DNA from: Bacillus timonensis
Lineage (GTDB): Bacteria; Bacillota; Bacilli; Bacillales; Bacillaceae_L
DNA length: 64,000 bases
Direction: 5' to 3'
NCBI RefSeq assembly: GCF_004799755.1
Contig: NZ_SLUB01000016.1
Span: forward strand, 1 to 64,000
Shown: positions 55,472 to 64,000 of the stretch, piece after piece
Layout: every line of letters starts with the position of its first letter
Numbering within the stretch: position 1 is the stretch's first letter
Made by a program: the position numbers and the translations under genes
Notes under the pieces: model-generated
Told to the model about the DNA's origin: nothing
Seen by the model: the letters and a program-made list of their open reading frames with translations, nothing else
Databases searched by the model: none

Positions 55472-55577
55472 TTCTTATCAAGAGAGGTGGAGGGACTGAC
55501 CCTAGGAAGCCTCGGCAACCAGCATTTGAAAGCCCGGTGCCAAGTTCAGAGGAAGTATTTTTTTCCGAAGATGAGAA
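55472..55577 (+). ncRNA. SAM-I riboswitch, first of a tandem pair
   Basis: P1 is TTCTTATC (55472-55479) with GATGAGAA (55570-55577, one G-T pair). The S-box blocks AGAGAGGTGGAGGGACTGAC, CCTCGGCAACC and GGTGCCAAGTTC are present. Confidence 0.93.
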
Positions 55578-55616
55578 GGTGGATGAACGAATATGTAATT
55601 ATTGGATATTCTTGTG

Positions 55617-55647
55617 CCCCTTCTGTTGTCATTCAGAAGGGGTTTTT
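55617..55647 (+). terminator. Terminator of the first tandem SAM riboswitch
   Basis: CCCCTTCTG and CAGAAGGGG pair around TTGTCATT, followed by five T. The aptamer 3' end (GAGAAGG) can pair with the CCTTCT arm as an antiterminator. Confidence 0.9.
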
Positions 55648-55697
55648 CATTTGAAAAGATCAATTATAAGAAAACATGAATTTTTCAAAAAAATACA

Positions 55698-55726
55698 TTG
55701 ACTGCAAAAATGATGTGTTCTATAAT
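55698..55726 (+). promoter_or_regulatory. Promoter between the two SAM riboswitches
   Basis: TTGACT (55698-55703), 17-bp spacer, TATAAT (55721-55726). Confidence 0.8.
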
Positions 55727-55777
55727 ACTTTATATGGTTGAAGAATTAATGCGTTAGTGCGTCAATTTAATAAAGAT

Positions 55778-55889
55778 TTCTTATCCAGAGAGACTGAGGG
55801 AACAGGCCCGTAGAAGTCCAGCAACCTTCAAGTGAAAGCTTGAAAAGGTGCTAATTCCTGCAGATGCACAAGCATCTGAAAGATAAGAT
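55778..55889 (+). ncRNA. SAM-I riboswitch, second of a tandem pair
   Basis: P1 is TTCTTATC (55778-55785) with GATAAGA (55882-55888). Conserved blocks include AGAGAGACTGAGGGAACAGG, CCAGCAACC, AGGTGCTAATTCC and GCATCTGAAAGATAAGA. Confidence 0.95.
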
Positions 55890-55892
55890 GAG

Positions 55893-55924
55893 GCCCCCTC
55901 TTCTTATGTTGAGGGGGCTTTTTA
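55893..55924 (+). terminator. Terminator of the second tandem SAM riboswitch
   Basis: GCCCCCTC (55893-55900) and GAGGGGGC (55911-55918), followed by five T. Confidence 0.9.
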
Positions 55925-55995
55925 TTTACATAAAGTAACCAGGTAATCAACTAATCAAGAAAACTCACAAAAAATCAAATTAGGAGGATTATACA

Positions 55996-57795
55996 ATGAC
56001 AAAACAATATGAAACGTATGATGATGAAACAATACTTTTACATGGAGGTCAATCTCCAGATCCGACAACTGGTTCACGTGCAGTGCCGATTTATCAAACA
56101 AGTTCTTTCGTATTTCATAATACAGATCATGCTCAAAGTCTATTTAGTCTTGATGAATCAGGTAATATTTATTCTCGAATCGGTAACCCGACTGTTGATG
56201 TGCTTGAGAAACGGATAGCGTTGTTAGAGGATGGTGTCGCAGCTGTAGCCACATCTTCAGGAATGGCAGCAATTGCTCTATCCATTATGAACGTTGCACA
56301 AGCAGGGGACGAAATTGTTGCAGCTTCCAATTTATATGGAGGGACTTACAATCTTTTCGCTGTGACCCTTCCGAAATATGGAATCAAGACTCATTTCGTT
56401 GATCCAACTGACCCTGAAAACTTTAGAAATGCCATTACGCCGAAAACAAAGGCCGTATTTGCTGAAACGATTGGAAACCCAAGCTTGCATGTTTTAGATA
56501 TTGAAGCTGTATCAGCGATTGCACATGAAAATGGAGTACCGCTCATTATTGATAATACATTTGCTTCCCCATATGTTTGTAAACCAATCCAATTTGGAGC
56601 TGATATCGTAGTTCACTCCGCAACAAAGTGGATAGGTGGTCATGGAACTACAATTGGTGGGTTAGTCGTTGATGGAGGTCGTTTTAACTGGAACAGTGAA
56701 AAGTTTCCTGGATTTACTGAGCCTGATCAAAGTTATAACGGAATTAAGTATGCGAATGAATTTGGAACTTTAGCATTTAGTACAAAGCTTAGAGTTCAGC
56801 TATTAAGAGACTTTGGTTCATCTTTAAGTCCACATAGTGCATTCCTATTGATACAGGGGCTTGAAACATTACACTTAAGAATCGAAAAGCATAATGAAAA
56901 TGCACTAAAAGTTGCAACATTCCTAAAAGACCATCCTGCGGTTGAATGGGTTTCATATCCAGGCCTTGAAGAGCATCCGGCACATGAACTTGCGAAAAAG
57001 TATTTACGAACTGGCTTTGGTTCTATCGTGAACTTTGGTATTAAGGGTGGTAGAGAAACGGGTAAGAAAGTAATTAATAACATTGCGTTATGGTCACATG
57101 TGGCCAATGTAGGAGATGCCAAGTCACTTATTATTCACCCAGCATCAACAACTCATCAGCAATTAAGTGCAGAAGAGTTAGTAAAAACAGGAGTAAGCGA
57201 AGAATTAATCCGCTTATCGGTTGGTATTGAATCATATCGTGATTTAGTAAATGATTTGGATCAAGCTTTTTATGAAGCGACTGGAATCTCATCAAAAGGT
57301 GAACAAAAAGGCGACACAGCAGTAAATGATGAGGGAGTTATTCGCTGGGCACTTCAATCAACATTTATTCGTGAAGAGGTTGAAGGAAAAGAAGTTCAGC
57401 GAGCAAAAACAATTGCTGTCGTTGGACTCAGCGGTAACCCTGCACGCCCAAGCTACAGACTTGCACGAAAAATGCAGCGTCTTGGTTATAAAATCATACC
57501 GGTTAATCCAAGAGAAACAGAAGTTCTCGGAGAACAGGCATATCCAGATTTAACATCTATTCCGGTTAAGGTTGATATCGTTCAAGTATTCCGCAGCCCT
57601 GAAGCGGCGATCGGTGTAGCGGCAGAAGCAGCAAAAATACAGCCTAAAGTTTTCTGGCTCCAAGAAGGGGTCATTTCTCCAAGGGCAGTTGAGGTTGCGA
57701 AAGAAGCAGGTCTTGAGGTTGTTCAAAACAGATGTACCTATAAGGAAGCACAACGTCTCAGAGGTGCAATTGTTACGTATGCCTGTGAAATTTAA
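55996..57795 (+). CDS. O-acetylhomoserine sulfhydrylase fused to a CoA-binding domain
   Basis: The 599-residue protein has two domains. Residues 1-430 are a MetY-type PLP enzyme: [42 protein letters not shown], the PLP lysine Lys211 in [14 protein letters not shown] and [12 protein letters not shown]. It makes homocysteine from O-acetylhomoserine and sulfide. Residues about 470-599 form a CoA_binding_2 (YccU-like) Rossmann domain ([20 protein letters not shown] to [10 protein letters not shown]). The joint is in frame with no sign of error. Expression is under the second SAM-I riboswitch, consistent with methionine biosynthesis. AGGAGG precedes ATG 55996. Confidence 0.9.
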   Translation: MTKQYETYDDETILLHGGQSPDPTTGSRAVPIYQTSSFVFHNTDHAQSLFSLDESGNIYSRIGNPTVDVLEKRIALLEDGVAAVATSSGMAAIALSIMNVAQAGDEIVAASNLYGGTYNLFAVTLPKYGIKTHFVDPTDPENFRNAITPKTKAVFAETIGNPSLHVLDIEAVSAIAHENGVPLIIDNTFASPYVCKPIQFGADIVVHSATKWIGGHGTTIGGLVVDGGRFNWNSEKFPGFTEPDQSYNGIKYANEFGTLAFSTKLRVQLLRDFGSSLSPHSAFLLIQGLETLHLRIEKHNENALKVATFLKDHPAVEWVSYPGLEEHPAHELAKKYLRTGFGSIVNFGIKGGRETGKKVINNIALWSHVANVGDAKSLIIHPASTTHQQLSAEELVKTGVSEELIRLSVGIESYRDLVNDLDQAFYEATGISSKGEQKGDTAVNDEGVIRWALQSTFIREEVEGKEVQRAKTIAVVGLSGNPARPSYRLARKMQRLGYKIIPVNPRETEVLGEQAYPDLTSIPVKVDIVQVFRSPEAAIGVAAEAAKIQPKVFWLQEGVISPRAVEVAKEAGLEVVQNRCTYKEAQRLRGAIVTYACEI

Positions 57796-57807
57796 CCTTA
57801 ATTTGCA

Positions 57808-57835
57808 AATCCCCTACCTTTATAGGTAGGGGATG
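57808..57835 (+). terminator. Hairpin after the metY-type gene
   Basis: ATCCCCTACC and GGTAGGGGAT pair around TTTATA. The T-run is weak. Confidence 0.65.
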
Positions 57836-57916
57836 AATGTAAGGGAGTCTATTGATGATGACTAAGGGATGGGTGCAGTGAGATAATGCTTCTCTTAGTA
57901 TGAGGGAGGAAGAGAA

Positions 57917-59881
57917 ATGACAACTCAACATAATATACTAGAATCCAAGGTTTTATGGGAGCCAAGTGAAACATGGATCTCACAGTCAAATTTAGCGAAA
58001 TTTTCACAAGTGGTGGGTTTTCCGCTCTTACCCTATGACCGCTTTCATCGTTGGTCGATCGCACAGCCTGAAACATTCTGGTCAGCAGTATGGGACTTTA
58101 CGAATGTAATAGGAAAGAAAGGCGATAGAATCATAGTTCCCCCAAGCGATGGCGGAATGCTTGGTGCACAGTGGTTTCCTGATTCGAGATTAAACTTTGC
58201 GGAAAATATTTTGCGTGGTGACGACTGGCAGACAGCAGTTATTGAAGCCAATGAAAGTGGCGTCACTCAAACAATTTCTTTGGGTGAACTGCGTAATCGG
58301 GTGGCACGGGTCCAGTATGGGTTGAAGAGTTTAGGAGTAAGTGCTGGAGATCGTGTTGCTGGAGTTGTAACAAACGGGATTGAAGGTTTCGTAGCCTTAT
58401 TGGCAACCACCTCGTTAGGCGCTGTTTGGACATCTTGCTCCCCTGATTTCGGTCCAAAGGGGATAATCGATCGGATTGGGCAAGTCCATCCAAAGGTATT
58501 AATTGCAACTTTAGATTATCAATATAATGGGAAGTTTTATGATATTCGAGAGAACATCTCAGCTGTAAGTAAAGTACTGAATGATGTTTCAGCTATTGTA
58601 ACCTTATCTGAAGACGCAAATTTATCTATTAATCCAGCAACGAAAGTGTTGAGCTGGCAGGAACTATGTCAAAATGGATCCTCTGATTTAGATTTTACTC
58701 GAGTTCCTTTCAATCATCCTCTGTACATCCTTTATACATCAGGTACTACTGGTCTACCAAAGGCGATTGTTCATTCAGTTGGCGGTACATTACTTCAACA
58801 CTTGAAGGAACACCAGTTGCATTGTGATGTAAAACCTGGAGATGTCATGTTTTGGTATACAAATACGGCATGGATGATGTACCCTTGGCTTCTTTCTGGA
58901 TTAGCTAGTGGTGCAGCCATTCTTCTCTATGATGGGTCACCAATTCCAAAGGATCATATAGGGATTCTATGGGAGATTGCTGAAGAAATTGGGCTTACAC
59001 ATTTTGGAACGAGCCCGAAGTATTTAGATACTTTGATGAAATCAGGTTATCAAGTGGGGAGAAATCATAATCTGAACAGTCTCCGCAGTGTTCTTTCTTG
59101 TGGAGCCCCGTTAGCAGCTGAACAATATGACTGGATATATAACGAAATCAAGCAGGATATTATGTTGGCCTCCATTTCAGGGGGTACGGAAATCATTGGA
59201 TGCTTTGTAATGGGTTCCCCAATACATAAAGTAAGGCGAGGGGAGATTACCTGTAAGGCACTTGGAATGGCAGTGGATGTGCTTGATGATCGAGGCGTAT
59301 CTGTCATCAACGAAAAAGGGGAGTTGGTATGTACGAAGGCATTTCCAAGTATGCCAATTACATTCTGGGGAGAAGACGGAGATAAGCGCTACTATTCCGC
59401 ATACTTTGAAGAACGTCCTGGTATATGGTCACATGGTGATTTCGCTGAACAGACAATCGAGCAAACGTTGGTCATTTATGGAAGAGCCGATACTACGCTA
59501 AATCCAGGTGGTGTACGTATTGGAACTGCTGAGATTTATCGTGTTGTCGAGCAAATTCCACAGGTACAGGACTCAATCGTTTTTGGCTTTCCTGTTGATA
59601 ATGACGAGGAAATCGTGTTATGTGTCGTTACCGAGGATGGGCAACTTGACCGTACATTAGTAGATCATATTCGTAAGGAAGTCAGGAAAAAAGCTTCACC
59701 ACGACATGTGCCAAGACGCATTTACTGTGTGAAGGAAATTCCATATACAATCAACGGTAAAAAGGTAGAGGGTGCAGTTCGTTCAACAGTTCTTGGACAG
59801 CCAATTAAGAACAAGGGCTCACTTGCCAACCCGGAATGCCTAGAAGAATTTAGCAGCCTGTCTGAAAGGAGTTTCTTATAA
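57917..59881 (+). CDS. Acetoacetyl-CoA synthetase (acetoacetate-CoA ligase)
   Basis: The 654-residue AMP-forming ligase has the acetoacetyl-CoA synthetase N-terminus (VLWEPSETWISQSNLAKFSQ), WFPDSRLNFAENIL, the P-loop YILYTSGTTGLPKAIVHSVG, the A5 region SGGTEIIGCFVMG, YGRADTTLNPGGVRIGTAEIYR, and the A10 lysine in YTINGKKVEGAVR. It activates acetoacetate to acetoacetyl-CoA with ATP. The downstream thiolase genes support acetoacetate or 3-hydroxybutyrate use. GGGAGGAAG precedes ATG 57917. The next gene starts one base after its stop codon. Confidence 0.92.
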   Translation: MTTQHNILESKVLWEPSETWISQSNLAKFSQVVGFPLLPYDRFHRWSIAQPETFWSAVWDFTNVIGKKGDRIIVPPSDGGMLGAQWFPDSRLNFAENILRGDDWQTAVIEANESGVTQTISLGELRNRVARVQYGLKSLGVSAGDRVAGVVTNGIEGFVALLATTSLGAVWTSCSPDFGPKGIIDRIGQVHPKVLIATLDYQYNGKFYDIRENISAVSKVLNDVSAIVTLSEDANLSINPATKVLSWQELCQNGSSDLDFTRVPFNHPLYILYTSGTTGLPKAIVHSVGGTLLQHLKEHQLHCDVKPGDVMFWYTNTAWMMYPWLLSGLASGAAILLYDGSPIPKDHIGILWEIAEEIGLTHFGTSPKYLDTLMKSGYQVGRNHNLNSLRSVLSCGAPLAAEQYDWIYNEIKQDIMLASISGGTEIIGCFVMGSPIHKVRRGEITCKALGMAVDVLDDRGVSVINEKGELVCTKAFPSMPITFWGEDGDKRYYSAYFEERPGIWSHGDFAEQTIEQTLVIYGRADTTLNPGGVRIGTAEIYRVVEQIPQVQDSIVFGFPVDNDEEIVLCVVTEDGQLDRTLVDHIRKEVRKKASPRHVPRRIYCVKEIPYTINGKKVEGAVRSTVLGQPIKNKGSLANPECLEEFSSLSERSFL

Positions 59882-61048
59882 ATGGTTAAACGTCGCGTTC
59901 CAAAAGGTGCAATTATAGGGATTGGAGAGCTTACCCCAGTCCGCTATAGCGAGGGTGTGACAACTCTTGGATTAATCGCCGAGTCAGTGAGACTAGCCAT
60001 TCAAGATGCCGGAATCGAAAAAGGCGAAATAGATGGTTTATTAATTGGTCCCCAAGTAGGTGAGACTCCACAGCATGTGCCGGCTACTGTCGCGGAATAT
60101 CTTGGCCTTCAACCGACAATGTCAAATGTAGTTGATCTAGGAGGCGCAACTGGTGCGGGGATGATATGGAGAGCTGCAGCTGCGATTGAAGCGGGAATGT
60201 GTGAGACGGTTGTATGTGTGCTTGCAAATATTAATGAAAAAGGTAAAACCTTACGTTCACCGAATCGTAACCCCATTCGTGAATTTGACGTTCCATTTGG
60301 CGCTTCGGGCGCAAATACTTCTTATGCGCTGTTGAAGCAACGGCACATGTCCGAGTATGGATCGAAACAAGAAGATTTTGCACTCATTGCTCATTGGGCA
60401 CGAAAAAATGCGCAGTTAAATCCAAAAGCCATTACATACGGAAAACCAGCATCAGTTGAGGACGTGTTGAATTCGCCGCTAATTGTGGATCCCTTGCATT
60501 TATTTGAAATTGTGATGCCAGTAGCAGGTGGGGCAGCGGTCGTTGTTACCTCTGTTGATAATGCCTCTAAGGGGGCTCATCCGCCCGTTTATTTACTCGG
60601 GGCGGGGGAAAAGGTCACTCATCGAGCTGTTAGCCAGGCACCTTCATTGGAAAATGCTCCACTAAGCTATGCTATCCCAAGAGCATTGGACCAAGCGGGA
60701 CTTTCCGTGCAAGACATGAATTTATTGTCTATCTATGATTGCTATACGAGTGTAGTTGCACAAACGTTAGAAAATGCCGGTCTATGTGCACCTGGAAGAT
60801 TTGGTTCCTGGATGAAGGAGCATTCTTTCGGTCATGATGGCGATTGGCCACTTAACACACATGGTGGGCAATTAGGTTTTGGTCAGGCAGACCTTGCTGG
60901 GGGAATGTCTCATATAATTGAAGCCGTTCTTCAACTGAGACATGAAGCTGATTTGCGACAAATTCCAAATGCACGTCATGCTCTAATAACAGGGAATGGA
61001 GCTACATTGAGTGAAGCTGCTGCACTGGTCTTGGGGGTGGAGTCATGA
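59882..61048 (+). CDS. Thiolase-like protein lacking the catalytic cysteine
   Basis: The 388-residue protein has the thiolase/SCP-x (lipid-transfer) fold: AIIGIGELTPVRYSEG, LAIQDAGIEKGEIDGLLIGPQVG, FDVPFGASGANTSYALLKQRHM and the NTHGGQLGFGQADLAGGM block. The usual nucleophile segment (NxxCASG) reads VVDLGGATGAG and the second cysteine segment reads ITGNGATLS, so neither cysteine is present. Such proteins act with a DUF35 partner, for instance as retro-aldolases in sterol degradation. The partner gene overlaps it by four bases (ATGA). Confidence 0.82.
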   Translation: MVKRRVPKGAIIGIGELTPVRYSEGVTTLGLIAESVRLAIQDAGIEKGEIDGLLIGPQVGETPQHVPATVAEYLGLQPTMSNVVDLGGATGAGMIWRAAAAIEAGMCETVVCVLANINEKGKTLRSPNRNPIREFDVPFGASGANTSYALLKQRHMSEYGSKQEDFALIAHWARKNAQLNPKAITYGKPASVEDVLNSPLIVDPLHLFEIVMPVAGGAAVVVTSVDNASKGAHPPVYLLGAGEKVTHRAVSQAPSLENAPLSYAIPRALDQAGLSVQDMNLLSIYDCYTSVVAQTLENAGLCAPGRFGSWMKEHSFGHDGDWPLNTHGGQLGFGQADLAGGMSHIIEAVLQLRHEADLRQIPNARHALITGNGATLSEAAALVLGVES

Positions 61049-61464
61049 TAGAGAAGTTTGAAAGTTTAACGGTCCCAGGTCCAACAATAACACCAATCAC
61101 GAAGCCATTTTGGGACGCAGTGGCTCGTAAAGAATTTATTTTGCAGAAATGCTGTGATTGTGGTGAATGGGTTTTTTATCCTCGTTCCCATTGTCCACAT
61201 TGTTGGAGTAATCAACTAGAATGGACACCTGCTTCAGGAAATGGAAAGTTAAAGACGTGGAGCGTGGTACATAGACCTGGTCATCCAGCGTGGGCAGCAG
61301 TTGCACCTTATGTATTAGGGGTTGTTGAATTAGAAGAAGGTCCATCGATGCAGACACATCTATTGGTTGATTCTGATCAAGAATTAAAAATTGGGCTGCC
61401 GTTGAAGGTCAAATATATAAAATGCAATGATGTTTGGTTGCCATTTTTCGAAAGTAAGGAATGA
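61045..61464 (+). CDS. Zn-ribbon/OB-fold protein (DUF35)
   Basis: The 139-residue protein has an N-terminal helix (TKPFWDAVARKEFILQKC), a zinc ribbon with two CxxC pairs (CCDCGEW region and CPHC), and an OB-fold (about 65-135: GNGKLKTWSVVHRPGHPAWA, APYVLGVVELEEG). This is the standard small partner of thiolase-like enzymes and is thought to pass CoA substrates or stabilise the complex. ATG 61045 overlaps the preceding stop (ATGA). A short hairpin AATCGTT/AACGATT follows at 61466-61484. Confidence 0.88.
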   Translation: MIEKFESLTVPGPTITPITKPFWDAVARKEFILQKCCDCGEWVFYPRSHCPHCWSNQLEWTPASGNGKLKTWSVVHRPGHPAWAAVAPYVLGVVELEEGPSMQTHLLVDSDQELKIGLPLKVKYIKCNDVWLPFFESKE

Positions 61465-61512
61465 AAATCGTTTTAAGAACGATTACACCAACGTAAACAG
61501 GGAGGAAAGTCG

Positions 61513-62841
61513 ATGTCTACAGCTCCAGTACTTCAGGAGGATTTAAATACAGAGAAAAAGGGTTTTTCGAAAGAACATCGCAAGGTCGGTTTGGCTAGCT
61601 TTATTGGTACTACAATTGAATGGTATGATTTCTACTTATACGGTACAGCTGCGGCTTTAGTATTTCCAGCATTGTTTTTTCCGACTTTTGATCCTTTATA
61701 CGGGACACTAGCAGCCTTTGGTTCATATGCTGCAGGATTTATCGCACGACCATTAGGCAGTATGGTATTCGGTCATTTCGGCGATAAAGTTGGCCGAAAA
61801 AAAATGCTGACATTGTCTCTGTTATTAATGGGAATAGCCACATTTTTGATGGGGCTGATTCCATCCTATCAAACAATTGGATTGATGGCTCCACTATTAA
61901 TAAGTATTCTACGCATTTTACAGGGATTTGCTGTTGGAGGCGAGTGGGGATCAGCTGTGGTAATGGCTGTCGAACATGCTCCGAAAGGAAAACGGGGGTT
62001 ATACGGTAGCTTCCCACAAATGGGAGTACCTGCTGGTCTGCTTTTATCCACTTTCGTATTCTCAATGGTAAATAATAGCATGTCAAATGAAGCTTTCCTT
62101 GCCTGGGGCTGGCGTATTCCATTTTTACTCAGTGCAGTACTTGTCATCATTGGACTTTGGATTCGCTTAAGAGTGAGTGAATCGCCTGTATTTGAGGATT
62201 TGGCAGAAAAGAAACAGTTAGAGGAAAAACCTGTGCTCACTGTTCTGCGTACCCAGAAAAAACCACTATTCTTAACGATTGGTATGAAATTAGTTCAAAA
62301 CGCAACCTTTTATATCTATTCTGTATTTGTTCTAACGTATCTCGTAGGTACGGTTAATGTCGACAGGTCCATTGGTCTAAATGCAGTTATGATTTCTTCA
62401 GTAGTTGGTTTCGTGACTATGCCATTATGGTCCTACTTATCAGATAAGATTGGTCGAAAACCTGTCTATTTGGGCGGTACAATAGCGACGACACTATTTA
62501 TCTTTCCATTTTTCTTGTTAATGGATACGGGATCGGTACTTTGGATCACAATCGGAATTGTACTTGGATTGAATGTCATACATGATTCTGTATACGGTCC
62601 TCAGGCTGTATACTACTCTGAGCTTTTTGGGTCGAAGGTTCGTTTAAGTGGTGCTTCCATTGGTTACCAAATCGGGGCTATCTTAGCAGGTGGATTTTCC
62701 CCACTAATCGCGACTTGGCTACTAGCAAAATACGATGGACAAAGCTTACCAATCATTTTATATTTAGTCGCACTTGGTGTAATAAGTATCATTGCAACAT
62801 TATTCGCACGGGAAACGTACCGAGATTCACTAACCCAGTAA
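61513..62841 (+). CDS. MFS transporter, metabolite:proton symporter family
   Basis: The 442-residue protein has 12 predicted membrane helices and the MHS/ProP-family pattern: GTTIEWYDFYLYGTAAALVFPALFF, GFIARPLGSMVFGHFGDKVGRKKML, and GFAVGGEWGSAVVMAVEHAPKGKRG. The family carries organic acids such as shikimate, citrate or dicarboxylates. Being among acetoacetyl-CoA genes, it may import a ketone body or a related short acid, which is inference. GGGAGGAAAG precedes ATG 61513. Confidence 0.87.
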   Translation: MSTAPVLQEDLNTEKKGFSKEHRKVGLASFIGTTIEWYDFYLYGTAAALVFPALFFPTFDPLYGTLAAFGSYAAGFIARPLGSMVFGHFGDKVGRKKMLTLSLLLMGIATFLMGLIPSYQTIGLMAPLLISILRILQGFAVGGEWGSAVVMAVEHAPKGKRGLYGSFPQMGVPAGLLLSTFVFSMVNNSMSNEAFLAWGWRIPFLLSAVLVIIGLWIRLRVSESPVFEDLAEKKQLEEKPVLTVLRTQKKPLFLTIGMKLVQNATFYIYSVFVLTYLVGTVNVDRSIGLNAVMISSVVGFVTMPLWSYLSDKIGRKPVYLGGTIATTLFIFPFFLLMDTGSVLWITIGIVLGLNVIHDSVYGPQAVYYSELFGSKVRLSGASIGYQIGAILAGGFSPLIATWLLAKYDGQSLPIILYLVALGVISIIATLFARETYRDSLTQ

Positions 62842-62881
62842 TTTAGTTTCTATAAATCTACTAAAAGGATGGGTGATTTCA

Positions 62882-64000
62882 TTGAAAAAAACTGTATTAA
62901 TTGATGGAGTTCGTACTCCTATTGGACGGTTCAAGGGAAACTTTAGCAAGAATTCAGCAACTGAACTAGGTACGGCTACAGTTTCAGAACTTATTTACCG
63001 CTATCCTGTAGCCACTAAGGCAGATGGTGTTATCCTAGGTCAAGTAATCCAGGCTGGGCAAGGGCAAAATCCAGCACGTCAAGTGGCGGTCAACGCTGGA
63101 ATTGATATAAACACTCCTGCTTTAACATTAAACAGCGTTTGTATTGCTAGTTTAGCAGCTGTATCTGATGCTGCCCGCCGTATTGAGAGAGGAGAAGGGG
63201 ACTTATTCGTTGTCGGAGGATTTGAATCCATGACAAATGCTCCTCATGTCTCTAATCTTCGCCGGGAAGTAAAAATGGGTGCGGTTGAATTCTACGATAC
63301 TTTGAATGACGGATTGTGGTGTGCACTTTCTGATCAATCAATGGGTGGGTTATCTGAAAAAACAAACCGGGAATTACAGATTAGCCGAGAAGATCAAGAT
63401 GAATATGCCCTAACATCCCAATTAAGGGCAGCAAAGGCACAAAGAGTTGGAGTTTTTAAGGATGAAATAGTAGGAGTAAATGTTTCAGGTCAGCTTATCA
63501 CCGAGGATGAATGTATTCGACCTCAAACCACAATTGACAAGTTACAAAAACTTCTTCCAGCATTTGAAGACCGAGGGACCATTACAGCTGGAAACGCTAG
63601 TCAGATGTCTGATGGCGCGAGTGCAGGTCTACTTTCTAGTCTCGATACATGTGAAAAAATAGGAAAGTCACCGCTTGCAACAATTGTTGATTGGTCAGTA
63701 GTGGCAGGACCAGATCCATCCTTGCATTTACAGCCAGCAAATGCAATACGGGCTGTATTGGATCGTACAAATTTACGTCTTTCAGATATTGATTTGTTCG
63801 AAATAAATGAAGCATTTGCAAGTGTCGTTATCGCTAGTCAGCGTGAACTAGGGCTTCCATCTGATGTAGTGAACGTAAATGGAGGAGCGATTTCTCTTGG
63901 GCACCCTTTAGGTGCAAGTGGCTTCCGGCTAGTGCTCACTCTTGCTCTTGAACTGAAACGACGCGGAGGAGGCAGAGGGATTGCATCCATGTGCGGCGGT
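62882..64000 (+). CDS. Acetyl-CoA acetyltransferase (thiolase), cut by window edge
   Basis: The frame opens at TTG 62882 (GGATGGGTGA upstream) and runs without stop to the window end, 373 codons. All catalytic features are visible: nucleophile cysteine in [17 protein letters not shown], the histidine in [16 protein letters not shown] and the second cysteine in SMCGG at the very end. About 20 residues seem to be missing. It would cleave acetoacetyl-CoA to two acetyl-CoA, completing the route begun by the synthetase at 57917. Confidence 0.92.
   Translation, partial: MKKTVLIDGVRTPIGRFKGNFSKNSATELGTATVSELIYRYPVATKADGVILGQVIQAGQGQNPARQVAVNAGIDINTPALTLNSVCIASLAAVSDAARRIERGEGDLFVVGGFESMTNAPHVSNLRREVKMGAVEFYDTLNDGLWCALSDQSMGGLSEKTNRELQISREDQDEYALTSQLRAAKAQRVGVFKDEIVGVNVSGQLITEDECIRPQTTIDKLQKLLPAFEDRGTITAGNASQMSDGASAGLLSSLDTCEKIGKSPLATIVDWSVVAGPDPSLHLQPANAIRAVLDRTNLRLSDIDLFEINEAFASVVIASQRELGLPSDVVNVNGGAISLGHPLGASGFRLVLTLALELKRRGGGRGIASMCGG

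Larger units (their letters stand above)
55180..55995. other. 0.8-kb intergenic region with two SAM-I riboswitches
   Basis: No protein gene was found. From left to right it holds about 230 bases without recognised signals, a promoter (55413), a SAM-I riboswitch with terminator, a second promoter (55698) and a second SAM-I riboswitch with terminator before the metY-type gene. Confidence 0.85.

Noticed and set aside
55460-55654. ORFs across the SAM riboswitches
   Set aside because: The reading frames run through conserved aptamer helices and terminators; the RNA explains the sequence fully.
61466-61484. Terminator between the DUF35 and transporter genes
   Set aside because: A 7-bp hairpin exists but without a T-run, and the next gene follows in the same operon; read-through is expected.

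Overview
The window reads as chromosomal DNA of a low-GC, endospore-forming Bacillaceae bacterium (Bacillus, Neobacillus or Mesobacillus-like; genus not determinable from this alone). The signs are AGGAGG-type ribosome binding sites, frequent TTG/GTG starts, intrinsic terminators, SAM-I (S-box) riboswitches, AraR/XylR/Rex/CcpA-type operators and a DUF3231 protein. No rRNA, tRNA, CRISPR array, prophage or complete insertion sequence was found. The left edge cuts an IS4-type transposase gene and the right edge cuts a thiolase gene.

Layout. 0-5 kb: transposase tail, a GIY-YIG/DUF2087 pair, a glycine-zipper protein, a WrbA-type quinone reductase, an L,D-transpeptidase and a hemerythrin-like protein. 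5-10.4 kb: a sulfur/methionine scavenging cluster behind a SAM-I riboswitch (yezD, FMN reductase, LLM monooxygenase, metNIQ). Two identical 25-nt leader elements, each fused to a terminator, divide it. 10.5-17 kb: an alpha/beta hydrolase, a butanediol-dehydrogenase-like enzyme behind a perfect Rex box, degraded genes, an Ltp-domain membrane protein and an ABC exporter. 17-23.8 kb: arabinose catabolism (araR divergent from a ribulokinase, araD and araA, then araE). 24-31 kb: a flavodoxin-less sulfite-reductase-type flavoprotein, an ECF sigma factor, an OmpR-type two-component pair, and a DUF3231/FAD-oxidoreductase pair. 31.5-55 kb: a pentose and hemicellulose-oligosaccharide island. It holds a GH43 enzyme, xylR/xylA/xylB with an aldo-keto reductase, a second AraR-like repressor with an araNPQ-like importer, DUF624 and GH51 abfA. 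It also holds a GH120 beta-xylosidase divergent from an AraC regulator, and a second importer with a YesMN/XynCX-like two-component system. 55.4-57.8 kb: two consecutive SAM-I riboswitches before a MetY fused to a CoA-binding domain. 57.9-64 kb: acetoacetyl-CoA synthetase, a cysteine-less thiolase-like protein with a DUF35 partner, an MHS transporter and a thiolase.

How it works together. Arabino- and xylo-oligosaccharides would enter through two ABC importers that lack their own ATPase and so presumably share an MsmX-like one encoded elsewhere. They would be cut inside the cell by GH51, GH43 and GH120 enzymes, which carry no signal peptides. The pentoses would enter the pentose phosphate pathway through AraA/kinase/AraD and XylA/XylB. 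AraR-like boxes lie before araR, the arabinose kinase, the second repressor and the araN-like gene. XylR-like boxes with matching geometry lie before xylA and the GH43 gene. The least explained structures are the paired 25-nt hairpin/terminator leaders in the sulfur cluster, the tandem SAM-I riboswitches with a promoter between them, and a gene-poor stretch (38.8-39.4 kb) with an AraR-like box and a terminator. A family of dispersed GGGACA/GGGACGG palindromes was seen only in the first 26 kb.
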